Origin: Bryoerythrophyllum caledonicum
Lineage: Eukaryota > Streptophyta > Bryopsida > Pottiales > Pottiaceae
Assembly: GCA_963971425.1 (NCBI GenBank)
Contig: OZ020525.1
Coordinates: 20,900,187-20,964,186, forward strand
DNA length: 64,000 nucleotides
Direction of reading: 5' to 3'
Below are positions 36,247 through 48,776 of the stretch, piece by piece. Numbering within the stretch: position 1 is the stretch's first letter; each line of letters starts with the position of its first letter. Both the position numbers and the translations under genes were made by a program. The notes under the pieces are model-generated. The model ran no database searches and was not told the DNA's origin. It saw nothing but the letters and a program-made list of their open reading frames with translations.

Positions 36247-38335
36247 CTCTTTCACGCTTAGTTCTTGCCAGAATCCGAGGCCTCAGCCGAGGCCAGAGGA
36301 ATACTCTGCCTTGATTGATGAACCAATAGATCACCTGCTTCAGCTCCAATACTGTCTCATGAATCAAGACCTCCTTTTCATCCTCCTGATCAGTTTCACA
36401 TGTACGCAACATCTCAAATCCGTGGAACAATTGCCTCATCAACTAGCCGAAGCACAATCGGCTCATAGAGCACTTGACGGCACAGAGAGCACCTGATGTA
36501 GATAGCACAACAAAATGGTGGTTATCAAATTAGCCCGTGGACTTAAATGAAGTGGTGCAGTATTGGCACTTACAGTTGGGTACGGCCACTTGGAGTGCGC
36601 CTGCCAGTACCATGCCATGAGGAAAGTTGTGGTGCCCTCCGGCCGAACATCCTGAATCTTGAAGTTGCAACCCTGTGGCCATCATTCCAAACAACTCATT
36701 GTACACATCTTGGATACACTCATCAGTCCTGGTCAGTGATTCAAGTGGAAGCAATAGCCAGAAAGTGGTATGACACTGATGAAGTGATGAAGCGAGATTA
36801 TGACTGGCTCATACGACCAGGGGATGGAGTGCAATGACATTGAAGGTTTTGGTCCTCTTATACCTCTCGAGATCTGTGCGTACACTCATGGAGAGAGTGA
36901 GGGAGGAGCTCAAGCAAGAGCTGAAGCAGGCAGGTTTATGATCCTCCGACAAATGATTATTTGTGATCAATTTGTTAATTACGACACAGAAACAATTTGA
37001 CAACTCACAGTTTATTCATCCCTATAAACTCCTTCGCCCTGGATCTCAAAGGTAAGCACTTAATGAACCTAGTTCCTTAAGTGATGATGACATGATGTCA
37101 TTAATTAGGGGTGAGGGAGTACCTTTGTCGAATAAAAGAAAGTGTATTCACAACACCATCACTAGTTAAAGCTAACAATGTAACCTTAAATAGTGAACAT
37201 GTTATAGTACTATGATTAAGCCTTAAATGGATAAGTGTATACTTTCAGAGCAAAACAGGTTCATCAAGGTGTTATAAATTGTTTGGACGACATGCTTCTT
37301 AATGCCTTCAGGAGCTCATGCTTAAGCTCTTGGCGGACACGCTCCATGAGGCGTGCGCTCAGCCTCGGAAGGCACAAGTGGCCCAAAGCCTCCGATGTTG
37401 TTGTAATCCATGCCCTGTTCATACGACCAGTAATCGCTGTCGTAGTCCTCGTCCTCATCAGACATTGTCGTCCCGCATCCATTCTCCAAACTCACTCCTG
37501 AGAAACTCATGACACCTCGTTAGGCGCAAAAAGATTTCATCTCAAAGTTACAACTTCATGGATGTGAATTTGCATTTACCGTTACCTGTGAGGGCAATAA
37601 GGGCTTGTTCCAGCTCTTAACATGTCATCATGGCCTCTCTGTCATCGTTGTAGACATGGTCATGGAGAATGTCTATGAACCGGCTAGCATAGGTGGGCAC
37701 CGACATTGCAATAATCAGTGTAAACTTAGTTACACTGATTCACGTGCTTGGACATGTCAAGTTGAGCTCTGCTTGCCCGTCCCAAGTTGTCGCAGCTGCC
37801 TGATCACGCAAGGCGTGGCACTTTTCAGTGACGGTCGGGGCCTCTTCGAGCTGCGCTTCCATAGTCGGGAGCTGGTCCACGCGAGGGCAGTCCGCGTGCC
37901 TCTCCAGCATCTCCGGGTGGTACCGAGGGTGAGTGACAATCAGGCACCGCCGCCTCAACTCCTTCCGGTTCTCCTACTCCTTTGCAGCGCGCTCTTCAGC
38001 CTGCATTTGATCCCCCGCCACATGATTAGTGATATCATTGCCCATCGTGTTTGCATGTGTGGATATGTGGGAAATCATTGTTGCGATATCAAGGACCGTT
38101 TTACTCAATCATGAGTCATGTTTTGGGTTATCCGGCACATGATCTGCAGATTTTTCTGATCTAGGGGCAACATCATGATATTTTTGGTGGAGGGATCTTA
38201 CAGTCATATTCCAGTATAGCTGGGCACGCCACCAGCGTGACTCTGGTGCCCAAGATCCGGAAACCCTCCCTGCGCCGCATTCCCCGGAACCGCTCCCTGT
38301 GCCGCATTCCCCAGCCGATGCGACAGAGAGTTCAT
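36247..38335 (-). pseudogene. Class II KNOX homeobox pseudogene, copy B
   Basis: This copy retains the most exons: exon 1 38335-38202 (ATG in context ACCATGAAC; MNSLSHRLGNAAQG...); KNOX1 38000-37764 (HPRYHPEMLERH, VDQLPTMEAQLEE, TVTEKCHAL); KNOX2 37705-37586; linker/ELK 37497-37306; second ELK/homeodomain 36672-36574 (FKIQDVRPEG, QAHSKWPYPT); helix 3 36385-36247 (ELKQVIYWFINQ). Lesions are an early TGA in exon 1, loss of the KNOX1 donor through a deletion of about 35 bp, KNOX2 acceptor AG to AA, TAA at the conserved Trp, the +1 C in the ELK exon, and an in-frame loss of 12 codons covering RRAGKLP. The acceptor, Trp-stop and +1 lesions are shared with copy A. Confidence 0.9.
36796..36929 (+). 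pseudogene. Inverted copy of the KNOX linker/ELK exon, unit B
   Basis: Plus-strand translation gives DYDWLIRPG in one frame, GFGPLIPLE in the next, and LMERVREELKQELKQ in the third. It occupies the same position and orientation as in unit A. Confidence 0.85.
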
Positions 38336-41320
38336 GGTGGAAAATGTCTGCTTGTTTTGACGACACAAATTAGGGTCATGTGAGCAATCATATAGTGAAA
38401 CAAGTTACAGGTTACCTCTTACTCATCACTAGAAGGTCGGCCGGCACGACCTAGACTCATGAGTCATTTTGCAAATGTTGCATACTACATCTAGTTTTAC
38501 AGGTTTGTGCATGCTCTATGAGCTTCAGAACATGAAGGATATTTCGATCTTACAGATCTCGAGGTTGCCCATTACTAATCACGGCACGAGTCTAGAGAAG
38601 TTCTCCCATTCAATGCAGAGTCTGAAAATGGTCTTGCTTATGAGTTTTTGTATTTGCATGACGATCACTTGCTATGTATCGCGACGATGTGTTCCAACAC
38701 ATAGTAACGACTCATAGCAGGCAATCCCCATACAGATACAAAAACTCTTCATCAAGACCATTCTTAGGAAGTCGTAAGCTTGACGAACTACTCGGAAACA
38801 TACAGACAGGTCCAACAAATCAATCTTATATCAAGCAAAGGCGATTTGACCATCAGCTCGACCACCATCCAGCGGGGTGAGAATACATTCAGATCACATA
38901 GACATGGCCATGATGATGCTCTAAGCTAACTTTATGCATGATCTAGGACTTTTCAATTTACGAAGCTCTCTCGATCTGCAAAGAGAACAGATCTGAAAGA
39001 TACATTTTATGTGTAGAATCGTGTGACATGCTACAACTTGCACGCAGATCATCTTCACAAGGATGCATACTTTCACGCGGTCTGAAAACCAATTCCAAAC
39101 ATACAGACATCAACATACCGATCATGTATCTCTAGCAAACACATCACGACGATTTGAACAAAAGCTAGCATCCAGGCTCTCGAAGATCATGAACTTGGCT
39201 ACTAGCTTCTTAAAGTATAGGCTTACTAGGAGCTCATAAACATCATGAAGACTATGACGAATGCTTCCTTTATAGATGCAATCTAAGATTGTCGTCTATC
39301 ACATAAAAGCTCTCTTGAGTTTATCTTACGGATACGGATGACAAGCATATGTTCTAGACAATCTGTAATTCAAAAGGATCGATCTTCAGAAGGACATAAC
39401 AAAGTTTAGAACTACTTCCAACCAAACAAATCTAGCACCCACAAATCGATCACAACAGAAAACTCACCACCATATCGAATAGGAAAACTCACCACCACTC
39501 ATCGCTAGGAAAACAACCACAACATCGAATCTACAAATGTAAGGAAGTCACTCAACACCATTTCACAAGAGAAACAACCACCACGACACAGATGATCATC
39601 TTAATGCGATCCCAAACTCAAGTAAGGGTTGTACACTTGTGAACCATATTCTCCAAGATTGGGAAACATTATGGAGGCAAATGAACTCATCTGGGGAGAG
39701 TGAGCCTGAGAGAACGCTAGAGAGGATGAAGGACTCTATGAGCGAGAGGAAAGAGCTGCTCTTGCTCCACAAGCCCCCCCTTTTAGACCCCAACAAAGGC
39801 CTTGATCAGTGCCCTCCACCGGCTTTCACTAACCTTGCTCACTACTTACTAATCTCACGCTAGTTTATCCATACTCAGGATGCAACTGTGACAAGGCTTT
39901 CACTCTACTCCACAAGCTTTACAATACGACGGAGATTCATTGTCCTTCACCACTAACCATGGTTACTACTTACTAACCTGTCTGTAATTGATCCCACATG
40001 ATCCATGTAATCCCATTCTACTAACCGTTTCTCACTAACCTTGGTCGAGTGATGGTTCTTTTGATGACCTCTCCAGAATCTCGGGTGAGTTTCCACAACC
40101 TTAAGTTTGGTTTGAGGGGGAGTTTAGCTATTGATCATGACTGTCAATAGATAGTACTTGGGTTTATTACATTATGTTGTTTGAATGGTGTACTTTTGTG
40201 TGCAGCTTCATTATTAGCCATGTTTATTGTGGTCACATCATAAGTTAACTTCGTGGACTACTTCTTGAATAATTCACCAGTTTCTGAGCTGCCTTCAACG
40301 TGGAGGCTTGGAGCTAGTCATGTGGTGGACGTGGAGCTAGTTCTGTTGTTGCTGTGTGGACAGACCTGTTTTACACAAAAATTACCAATGTCATGAATCT
40401 ATGATAGCATTGGTGGCATTCCTAAACTTTGGTGAGTGTAAATCATGGATATTACACATCACTTTTTCCCGAGCGTTTTTATGAAGTGAGGCAATGAAAT
40501 TATAAGGTTCAACTACGTCTTTTCTCATTATTTATAAATGAGCTGAAGTTATTCCTAAATAATTATTATCGGCACATACGGGTAAAAGGTGGCCAAGATT
40601 CATGACATCTGAGTCTTTCATTCACAGCGCGAGCTAAAATACTTCGAACTTGATTTTAGAAACCACGAAGCTCTTCCATCGATATGAAAATTAAAAATGA
40701 ATTCTAGCATTACGAATAAACTTATCGTGTAAGTCTTGTTTTATTATCTTACCAACAGCATTATTACCATTTACTTGTGTTTTCTAGACCAGCAAAAAAC
40801 TTCTAGATCTACCGTCCACAATGTCCAGGCTCATGCAATTCTCACATTCCAACCAGACCTCATGCTAGTGTCTTCACACGCCGGACCATGTATGAGGTAA
40901 TTTTCCACTTGGCTGCAGGAATGAAGTGGCGAAGCGATTCCCCAACCACTCGACCAGCCTTTTCGCTTCTCCATTTCCACACACGAAAGAAGGAAAAAAG
41001 CTCGTAACATGTTGTTCACACCGGCCAAACACCTAGAATCTACGAACACTGGACATTCCACCGCTGAATGTGGTGAGAAGCCAAGTAGTAATTGTCTTTA
41101 CACCAAGGCAAGGCAAGGCAAGGCAAGGCGATAAGATCAAATAATTGGGCATGTGGTGGCACAGTTATAAGCTTGCAGTACAACGCTGCAAGGACCAGAG
41201 AGCCCAGGGGTAGGCCGGGCGTCATAATCAGAAAATGAAGTCCCCTCACCTATTCCGGGTACGTGGGTTGTGCCAAAGGGCAAGGTACACCAGCTGTGAG
41301 CGATGGGACATGAGCCTTAC

Positions 41321-41421
41321 CTCTTCCTGCTGGACTTTCTCACCTTGGCTTGGGCATCACTACTCGTCCAGAAGCGTACTAGCCTGGGCTCTAACTCGCC
41401 ACAGACGTTGTTGTCACTCGC
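41321..41421 (-). pseudogene. Unidentified exon-like segment, unit B
   Basis: Equivalent of 31030-31129 in A. Acceptor ctacag, donor GTAAGG, and the frame for CGELEPR and SSRKR is kept. Not recognised. Confidence 0.4.
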
Positions 41422-42919
41422 CTGTAGATTTCATCCTCAGTTGAATCCTCACCTTGAGTCCAATCCTGACTAAATTCATGGTTTGTGGAATCACAGCACA
41501 GCAAATATCTTAATGCAGTACTGTAAGCTTTTGTGCAAGTATTATCTATATGATTACTTTCGGAGTTCAAGGCACTGTTACCAAGTTGATGTTTCATGAG
41601 TGATCATTGTACATTGTTCATCATAGTACATGTGTGAGCGTTCAAGAAACATTTAAACAAGAGTTTTATTCCCACATCTATTTTCAAAGACAGGAGGTAG
41701 AGGCCACCTCTGGACCATCCAAAGCAAATTTTTGCTAATCTGAGATCAGATCAGAGAATTACAGAATTCTCGATTTTGCTGAGCTCATGGGCGAGTGTCG
41801 AGGAGATAACACCACTATGCATCATTTGCAAACGTCTATAAAATGAATTAACGACTCCTGGATCATTTCAGCTTGAAGGAAATTGAACACCAATAAGTTA
41901 TCCATGAGCTGGCTGGAAACTCTCGTATCCGCCGTCCTCCGTCCACATGTTCTTTGCTGGTGGTATGTTTGTGAGTATGTGAGTGTTTTCCAACTGCGTA
42001 CAAATTAGCAAAACACAAACAAAGTTTAACCCTTTAAGGACAGATGCGGGCCTCGCCTGTGGAAAAATTTGGTCATTATAATCTCTGACATGTGAGCACC
42101 AAATTTGGCCATGGTTATAAAAAGGGTTAAATTCTTAGGATCTCCAAGGAACATCATGAATGAAAATGGTGAATGTGCATTCACAAGATTCCAAATTCAC
42201 ACGATTGTATTGTGTAAAAACCAGATAAATTTTGAAAAGTAATGCTTCATATTGGCTAGACAATGAAATGTGGAGGGAAGTTGCAGTCTCCCATTTTGGC
42301 AAGCATGGTAAAGCTCTAAATGTAATCTCCAACTCTTATGAGATATAATTCGTTCATATGCATACTTGTAGTCGTTGGTATCTTGGTGGTGTAGTTGCGT
42401 GAGTGCTGAGTTGTCATATTGCAGTTAGCATGCGGGACGTTTGAAGGTTAGCATAGGCATCACATTAGGGCAACGTGATTGAATTAGCGTATGTGGGAAA
42501 ACATAACTGATATGTAGTTTATAACAATGTATTGCAATGACGAATGTGTCTCGTTTGAATTATGGAGAAGAGTGGTATATTCTGTAAATGATCGCAACTT
42601 GACAGGAACAAGTACGTACGGGGGTGGGGATAAGTCGCTTGAATTCCAAGAATAAGCATAGAAACATACTTAAAGAATTTTATAATGCCAAATAGATGCA
42701 ATGTTGAGTATTCTGTTCAGGATTGTCATAAAGGACGGACATGGCGAAAATCTGGCCGACCAGATGAACTGACGGACCGGTCCGTCCCAAAAAAATATTG
42801 GACCTAGAGGGGAGGAGAAAAATTTCTAAGTTCATTATTTTTTTTAACAATTTACTAAAAGTTAGGATGATATGATGACATGGAAAAGTGCCTGATGACG
42901 TGGAAATCCACATGTGCAT

Positions 42920-43210
42920 GAGGGAGTGAGCGAGGGCGCAAATGCCTTAGAGAAGTGCGCAAACGTCTCAGGTGGGGGTGCGGAACATCTTAGAGGGGTG
43001 TGCCATTATCTCAAGGGGATGCGCGAACATCTCCTAGGGGGGCATGAAAGTCTAAAGGAAGTGCGCAAATGACTCCCTGAGGGCGCAAACATCTCTAAGG
43101 GGGCCGCAAATGGATATCATAGGGGCATGAATAAATATTAGGGGGCGCGAATGAATAGGGAGGGGAGGGCATAAATGGGTCTTGGAAGGCGGGCGTGAAC
43201 GAGTATTAGG
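42920..43210. repeat. Degenerate G-rich minisatellite, unit B
   Basis: Same class and position as 33660-34020 in unit A ('gcgcaaacgtctcaggtggg'), with fewer units. Confidence 0.6.
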
Positions 43211-43864
43211 GGAGGTGTGAGCAAGTCCATTGGATGCATACAAGCCCTAGATGGTGAATTTTTTTCTAAATTTACATGGAAATTCATATTTAGCCTTCAT
43301 AAATTATAAACATTCAAAGGGTGAAATATGTGTATTTGGACTTGTTTGCTAAATTAAATACAAATGAAAGATTAATTTGTATTTAATTTAGGTTTACTTA
43401 ACGAGGGACTACACTTGTGTACAATATACATTTCATAATAAGTAACTTCGCCGTGTAGGTGATATAATTCAAAGTATGTGCTCATAACCCCAACATGTCA
43501 TTGTAGGAAAAATAGTTTGCAAATAAATATAGACCACCAAGCTCTACCCATTTAAAATACCTATTAAGAGTAATCAAATACTCATATTATACATGTAAAG
43601 ACCAATATCTATTGAAACTTTACTAGCTATTTTTTCAAATAACTCCAATGTTCTACATTTTTCTAAATCAACCCCTAATGTTCTATGGCCATGTTTCACC
43701 AATAAGCACCCAAAAAGTTGATATTTCTAGTTCTTAAAGTTTAAATGAGAATAAATCAATGTAAGTTTATATATTGATATGAATGATGTGAATCGAATGT
43801 ATGAATTATAAATTGTAATACATATGTAAATTTATTATAATGAATTGTAAATCGTAAGTTGTGA

Positions 43865-44040
43865 ATTAAGTTTTCTTGTTTTGTTATCCTTGTAGACTCT
43901 AAAGTGTTATAAATTACAACCAATCAAGTTCTTTTGTCTTGTTATTCTTGTAGAGTCTAGAGTGTTTTAAATTACAACAAATCAAGTTCTTTTCTTTTGC
44001 TATTTTTGTAGGCTCTAAAGTGTTATAAATTACAACTTAA
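43865..44040. repeat. Three ~75-bp tandem units, unit B
   Basis: Three units carrying 'ttgttat.cttgtagactc' and 'taaagtgttataaattacaa'; unit A has two. Confidence 0.6.
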
Positions 44041-44113
44041 GACTCAAACTTTCAATTTGAAATGCAACTACTGTATCAATCTGATTTTGCAATATGAAAT
44101 TAAACTAAACATT

Positions 44114-46827
44114 CTACAATTATATATTGTTGTCTCTATGATTATAAAAACGGTTAGTTAATCCATAAAGGACAATTGTCTTACAATGGGCAATTTTGTT
44201 TTGTTATGTTTTCTAAACCATAAATTGTAATAAACAGAATCTTTTTTGTTTGGTTCCGTTATTTATATAAATTGTAAAATGTAATGAATTGTGTAATTGT
44301 AATACCTTTTAAAATTGTCATAAATGATGTGAACAAGATTTGGACTAATAAATGAAATGGATTGGAGAATCACATGGTTTTACTAGTATGAAAGTTTTGC
44401 CTTCTATATTGTTATTGGTAGTTTAAATTATTGAATGTTTTCAAATAAAATAACATTAAGTGACGAGAATGTAAAACACCATCATTAGAGCATAAGTCAC
44501 ATTAAATTTTATTACCATTAATGATTACTAGTTTATTTAATGTATACCTTCAATTTTATTGAGTTCAATACAATTGATAGTCATACACAACATAGTATTA
44601 GGCACATAAGTAGTTGTATTACGCTTATCGATTTCAATCTAAAACATCATCCCATGACTGTGTGACCATAATGCACATTGATATGATGGACCACTCAAAG
44701 ACTACTTCTCCAGCCTTTCCTCATATTGTGTGGCCATATTCCTTAAATTGAGACATTTCACAAAGTTTGAGACTTCCATTCCTACTACTATCGAGTTCGA
44801 AGTCACTCATTTGAGACTCTAAAATGTCTCAATTTAATGAATATGGCGTATTAAGACAAAACACCTTCAAGATAGTCTTTTGAAGTTGCCTCTGGAAGTC
44901 ACAGGTATGCTCGCCCATGGTCATAAAGACCAACGTTATGCAAATTATGGCCTTGATTTATTCCCTCATGATGCCAACTATACTATTGGATCGTTTGGAA
45001 AACTACTACAGAATCTAGAGGCACCTCCAAAATCATCTTTTTGCAAACTATTTCCTACCTCAAGCTTGAGACCATTGTATGCGGTGGTCTTGCATGGTGC
45101 AAAGATTTGTTTGGAAGAGTTAGGAAATGCTCCAGAAAATCATGTTCTAGCAAAGCTTTTGCCTCTAGTATTGCATGTGCAGACGGGCATTGGGCAATGC
45201 ATTAGGTGACAACAACCACACATTTGTATTTTGTTTTTGGTCTCTCCTTGTTGCTAAACGTATCTTTTGTGAGGTGTATGTTAATTTCATGTTAGTTGGT
45301 CACACTCATAATGATATTGATGCATTGTTTGGTCGTTGGAGCATGGCTTTAACATTTAAGGAGAATTATCGATCCATTTTTCTCCTGATGAGGTCCTTCA
45401 TGAGGAATAATTTAGCTCTCACCATCTTGCATCTTATTCAAGAGGTTCTCCACTTCATAAAGTTCATCCATGATTGGATTGCGGATGGGGAAAAGGCTTT
45501 GCAAGGTCATATTGAAAAGCTCATCAATTCAAGTTTTATCTCGATTCCAATGGATGTCCGGTCATGAAGTATAAAAGACTTTGTCACGATGAAGATTAGC
45601 TATCTAAAGAAGGTGTTTGCATTGAATTGTGGAAGGAAGATTCAGTAGAAAGGTCATTATGGCCTCGTGGAGAACCTGATGCATTGTAGCCGTCTACAAT
45701 GTGGCATCTCCCTAAGGTGGTGAAGAGACTATCGGGTTTTGTTAGCACTGAGAGAAATTGTTGTAGGAAGATCTGAGTCATGAATATCGAGGACGATACG
45801 AGCCTTTATCATACTATTGGCTCATGGTGAAAGATGCTTTAATTGTTGTGGCGGATACTCAAATATCTATGTAAAATGGGTTTTGGCCAACAACATGTAT
45901 GGGAGACACGGTTGAAGATGAATTCACAAAAGAGGATGAGGTTTGGAAAGTGTTTGGTGAAGGCAACAATTTTATAGGCCATAGACGTGATCGCCTTTCC
46001 CTTCATTTTGGATTTGGCGTGATCTTTTTGCTGGTTTTTTGTTGCATTACAATCCTATGATAGAGACGAGTGCCAAGTTTGGATTGCCGCAACATTGACA
46101 AATCCTGATTTTGGCCTAGAGAGGCCAAATTCTGTAAAGATTAGATTGTATTGTCTTGTGTGGCACAAAAGTGATGTTCTACAATACTATACAGGTTGGG
46201 ATTTGAATGGTGGGTGTGAGTGGGATTCGAATTTGAAAAGGAGGTAGAAGAGTTGTGAGAGAGTATAGATTCTATTTTGATTGCTTGGAAATTGCGGGCT
46301 CAAACATCGATTGGAAGAATTATTACAACTTTGATACTAGAGGAGTAAATCATCATCATCAAGGAGTCCTTGAAAGCATTTGCTATGTCCTAATCTTAAA
46401 AGCCATAGATCTATTCACTTTCATTGCATGGGATATCTAATTGTAAAGCCGATTGCTTCATATACTTTGATTATTATGATGAAGAATTAGTTTATTGTTG
46501 CATCAACTAGGTCAGTTTGACCTAAACTAAATGCATGTTGTTTTTCCGGTTTTTTTGCATTTTAGTGAATTGTTGTGTTGTATTTATGTGTATCACATTG
46601 TATGAATTGCCTTCTAGCCTTTGAATGCTTCATTTTTTGAATTGCAAAAGTGCTTTTAGTTAGATTGTAAATGCATTGGTAGTCCACACTTCATGTCGGC
46701 TTGACCTAATGTGTATGCGAGGAATAATTTCAATTTTCTTTTTTAAGTGAAGCTCAAATGTTCTAATATTTATATGTCTTTGCATATAAAATTCTACATG
46801 GTGCATTGGAATCCTTTTCTATGAGGT
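44114..46827 (+). mobile_element. 2.7-kb segment present in B and absent from A
   Basis: Unit A joins 'gaaattaaactaaac' directly to 'aataaaattcaaaaaatg', whereas in B these are separated by 2.7 kb that contains the DUF7869-type gene. I see no terminal repeats or target duplication, so either an insertion in B or a deletion in A fits. A short inverted repeat (44742-44766 against 44822-44846) lies just before the open frame. Confidence 0.45.
44880..46440 (+). pseudogene. DUF7869-type, transposon-associated pseudogene
   Basis: Frames at 44880-45209 and 45175-45567 overlap and together follow one protein: GMLAHGHKDQRYANYGLD, GSFGKLLQNLEAP, LYAVVLHGAKICLEELG, LPLVLHVQT, then in the next frame DNNHTFVFCFWSLLVAKRIF, VYVNFMLVGHTHNDIDALFG, RWSMALTF. 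The VGHTHxDIDALFGRWS block is the hallmark of the DUF7869 family, which is abundant in non-seed plants and linked to mobile elements. Beyond 45567 short open pieces with stops continue to about 46440. The frameshift near 45185 and several stops make it a pseudogene. Biochemical function of the family is not known to me. Confidence 0.7.
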
Positions 46828-46880
46828 ACTAAATTCAAACAATGCGTTAGATAATATTTCTCAATTCAATTGTTGGTCTA

Positions 46881-48427
46881 TGGTGTGAGCAAGGTGTTGT
46901 TCTTGATTTGTACTTTGAAGTGGTAATCATCCGTTGAATATTGTGAAGTTTATGGCCCTAGTGCCTGTCGTTCTAAGGATTTCTGAGTTGAACTTGACCT
47001 CCTAATATAATGGATATTCTTTGGAGCAAAAAATATATCCCTCCATATTGTAGATTTTACATGTGCACTTTAGCTCTAATGCAATACATTTGTTAATTTG
47101 GAAGACACTTAATCTCCCAATATAAACGAATATGGTGTTTTTGGATGTTAGGACTTGCTTTATTGAAGATCTTTTTGGTTGTTGTAGAGGGTGTTTGCAA
47201 ATTCTAGTTCACGTCATATATCTTTCACATCGATAGACGTAGTTCTCTTGCGTGCTACCGATTAATTCCTATCCAATTTTGTCGGTTTTGGAGGTGATTC
47301 ACACTCAAGTTTTCTCCTTGCACAAGTTGGTGGGTTGGACAAGTTCAATGGTTGAGATTTTGCATAGGCATGTCCGAATTGCCACTATCGTAAGCTTGTC
47401 GGATGGTGTGGCAATTGAAACGAGCATTGTCAGCCTTGAAGCCTTTCAAGGTGAAAGTCAAGCTCAAAAATATTTGGAAAAATTAGTTATCATTCTTTTT
47501 CTTACATTTATCATTCAAGCAATATCCTCACCAACAAATTTAAATATTTTTGGAGGCTTTTCCGTTGTTCATAAACCTTGGTTTTTTACTATTTTTAATT
47601 TTTTGAGTGCTTTTAATACGAATTTTGAATCCTAAAGGCCCCTTTAGAGCATTCAAAAAGTTTGGAAATTTTGAAAATCATTGCCTTGATTTACAAGAAA
47701 AATTCAAGAAAATTGAAAGTGTAGAAATAGCTTATATGTTTTTGCTCAAAAAGTTGAAGTCAATTTCTTGATTTTTAATTTCAATATATGTCTTCTTCAT
47801 ATAACCACACGGTCCACACATGGCTTTTGGACCTTTTCCATTTTTTTGAGAGGTGTAAGAATGCTTTTGGATCCAAATTGCCCTTTTGAACTACTTAAGA
47901 ATTTGGAATAAATGGAATCATTGTTTAATAACAAAAAATGATTAAGAAAATAGGTTAAAAAAACAATGATCATCTTTTTAGTCTTTACATTTAGTCTTCA
48001 CACAATTTTTCCTTTAAAAATTTTGAACTTTTTTGGAGGCTTTTTTGTTGTTTCTAGAGTGTAGGAGTGTATGTGGAATCAGCTGGACATGATATTCCCT
48101 TAAATTTGTTTTACAAAAAAAAGTGAGAACTTCAAAAGCCATTTCGGATCTGAAACCGTATACGTTGTAGGAGGGGTTTATTTTTAAAAAAATTGGGAAA
48201 ACCATGTCCAATATACAATGGCGACCAAAAGTCTTTGGATAATGAACCACCCGTATGACAGGTGTTGACTATAGCTTAGTTGGTGGGTCAATAAAAGTTT
48301 TTTTGGGCAAGTTTTAATTAGTACACCACCGAGCACGTAATTAACATTGACTCCCTCAATATTTGCCACTTGTAGTGATTATACTTGCAAAAATCATGAA
48401 GGGGTGTTTACAACTAAAGTCTTAATA
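46881..48427. other. AT-rich spacer, no supported gene
   Basis: Lies between unit B and the MITE. An open frame at 47252-47635 has no recognisable motif and biased composition. The word 'tctcccaatataa.gaatatggtg' near 47113 resembles the end of the MITE at 48428, so a worn relative may be present. A short sequence near 48215 ('gcgaccaaaagtctttgg') recalls the ends of Tc1-type elements, but I find no inverse partner. Confidence 0.4.
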
Positions 48428-48666
48428 TAACACCATATTCATTATATTGGGAGATTTCTAGGACTTTGAAAGGTATGAATGGTTTTCCCAATAGAATTTG
48501 ATTGTGCACATTCAACTCGACTCGAGCTGAATATGTACCCATATTGAACATAGAGGGCAAATTTCATTGTATAAATTCACTAAACATTTGCATGTTTAGG
48601 TCGACTTAAGCTTCATATAGTATTTTGGGAGGCTCCCAATCTCCCAATATAATGAATATGGTGTTA
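48428..48666. mobile_element. MITE with perfect 28-bp TIR and TA flanks
   Basis: 239 bp. Ends are TAACACCATATTCATTATAT... and its exact inverse over 28 bp, each next to TA (48426-48427 and 48667-48668). TA duplication points to the Tc1/mariner superfamily. It lies about 110 bp upstream of the Tc1-type transposase remnant, but the proximity may be chance. Noncoding. Confidence 0.75.
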
Positions 48667-48776
48667 TATGCACATAAGTTGTACACACATCTATCTTTTC
48701 ATTACAAGTGCACTTGTGAGGCTTTTTGTTTTGGATTTGTTTTTGTAAGATTTGGAGAAGCCTTAGGTGATTTACT

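Larger units (their letters stand above)
34700..46880. repeat. Segmental repeat unit B
   Basis: Collinear with unit A but lacking both R1 insertions. B retains sequences deleted in A, including KNOX exon 1. It has its own changes: a 36-bp deletion in the second ELK exon, a deletion of about 75 bp near 40022, a longer 'aggca' tract near 41105, and a 2.7-kb segment at 44114-46827 that A lacks. B follows A directly, so the two are head to tail. Confidence 0.9.

Noticed and set aside
39639..39863. Open frames conserved in all three units (also near 29300 and 55650)
   Set aside because: Frames are open on both strands, and the differences between units include frame-breaking indels. Probably former KNOX promoter or leader sequence.
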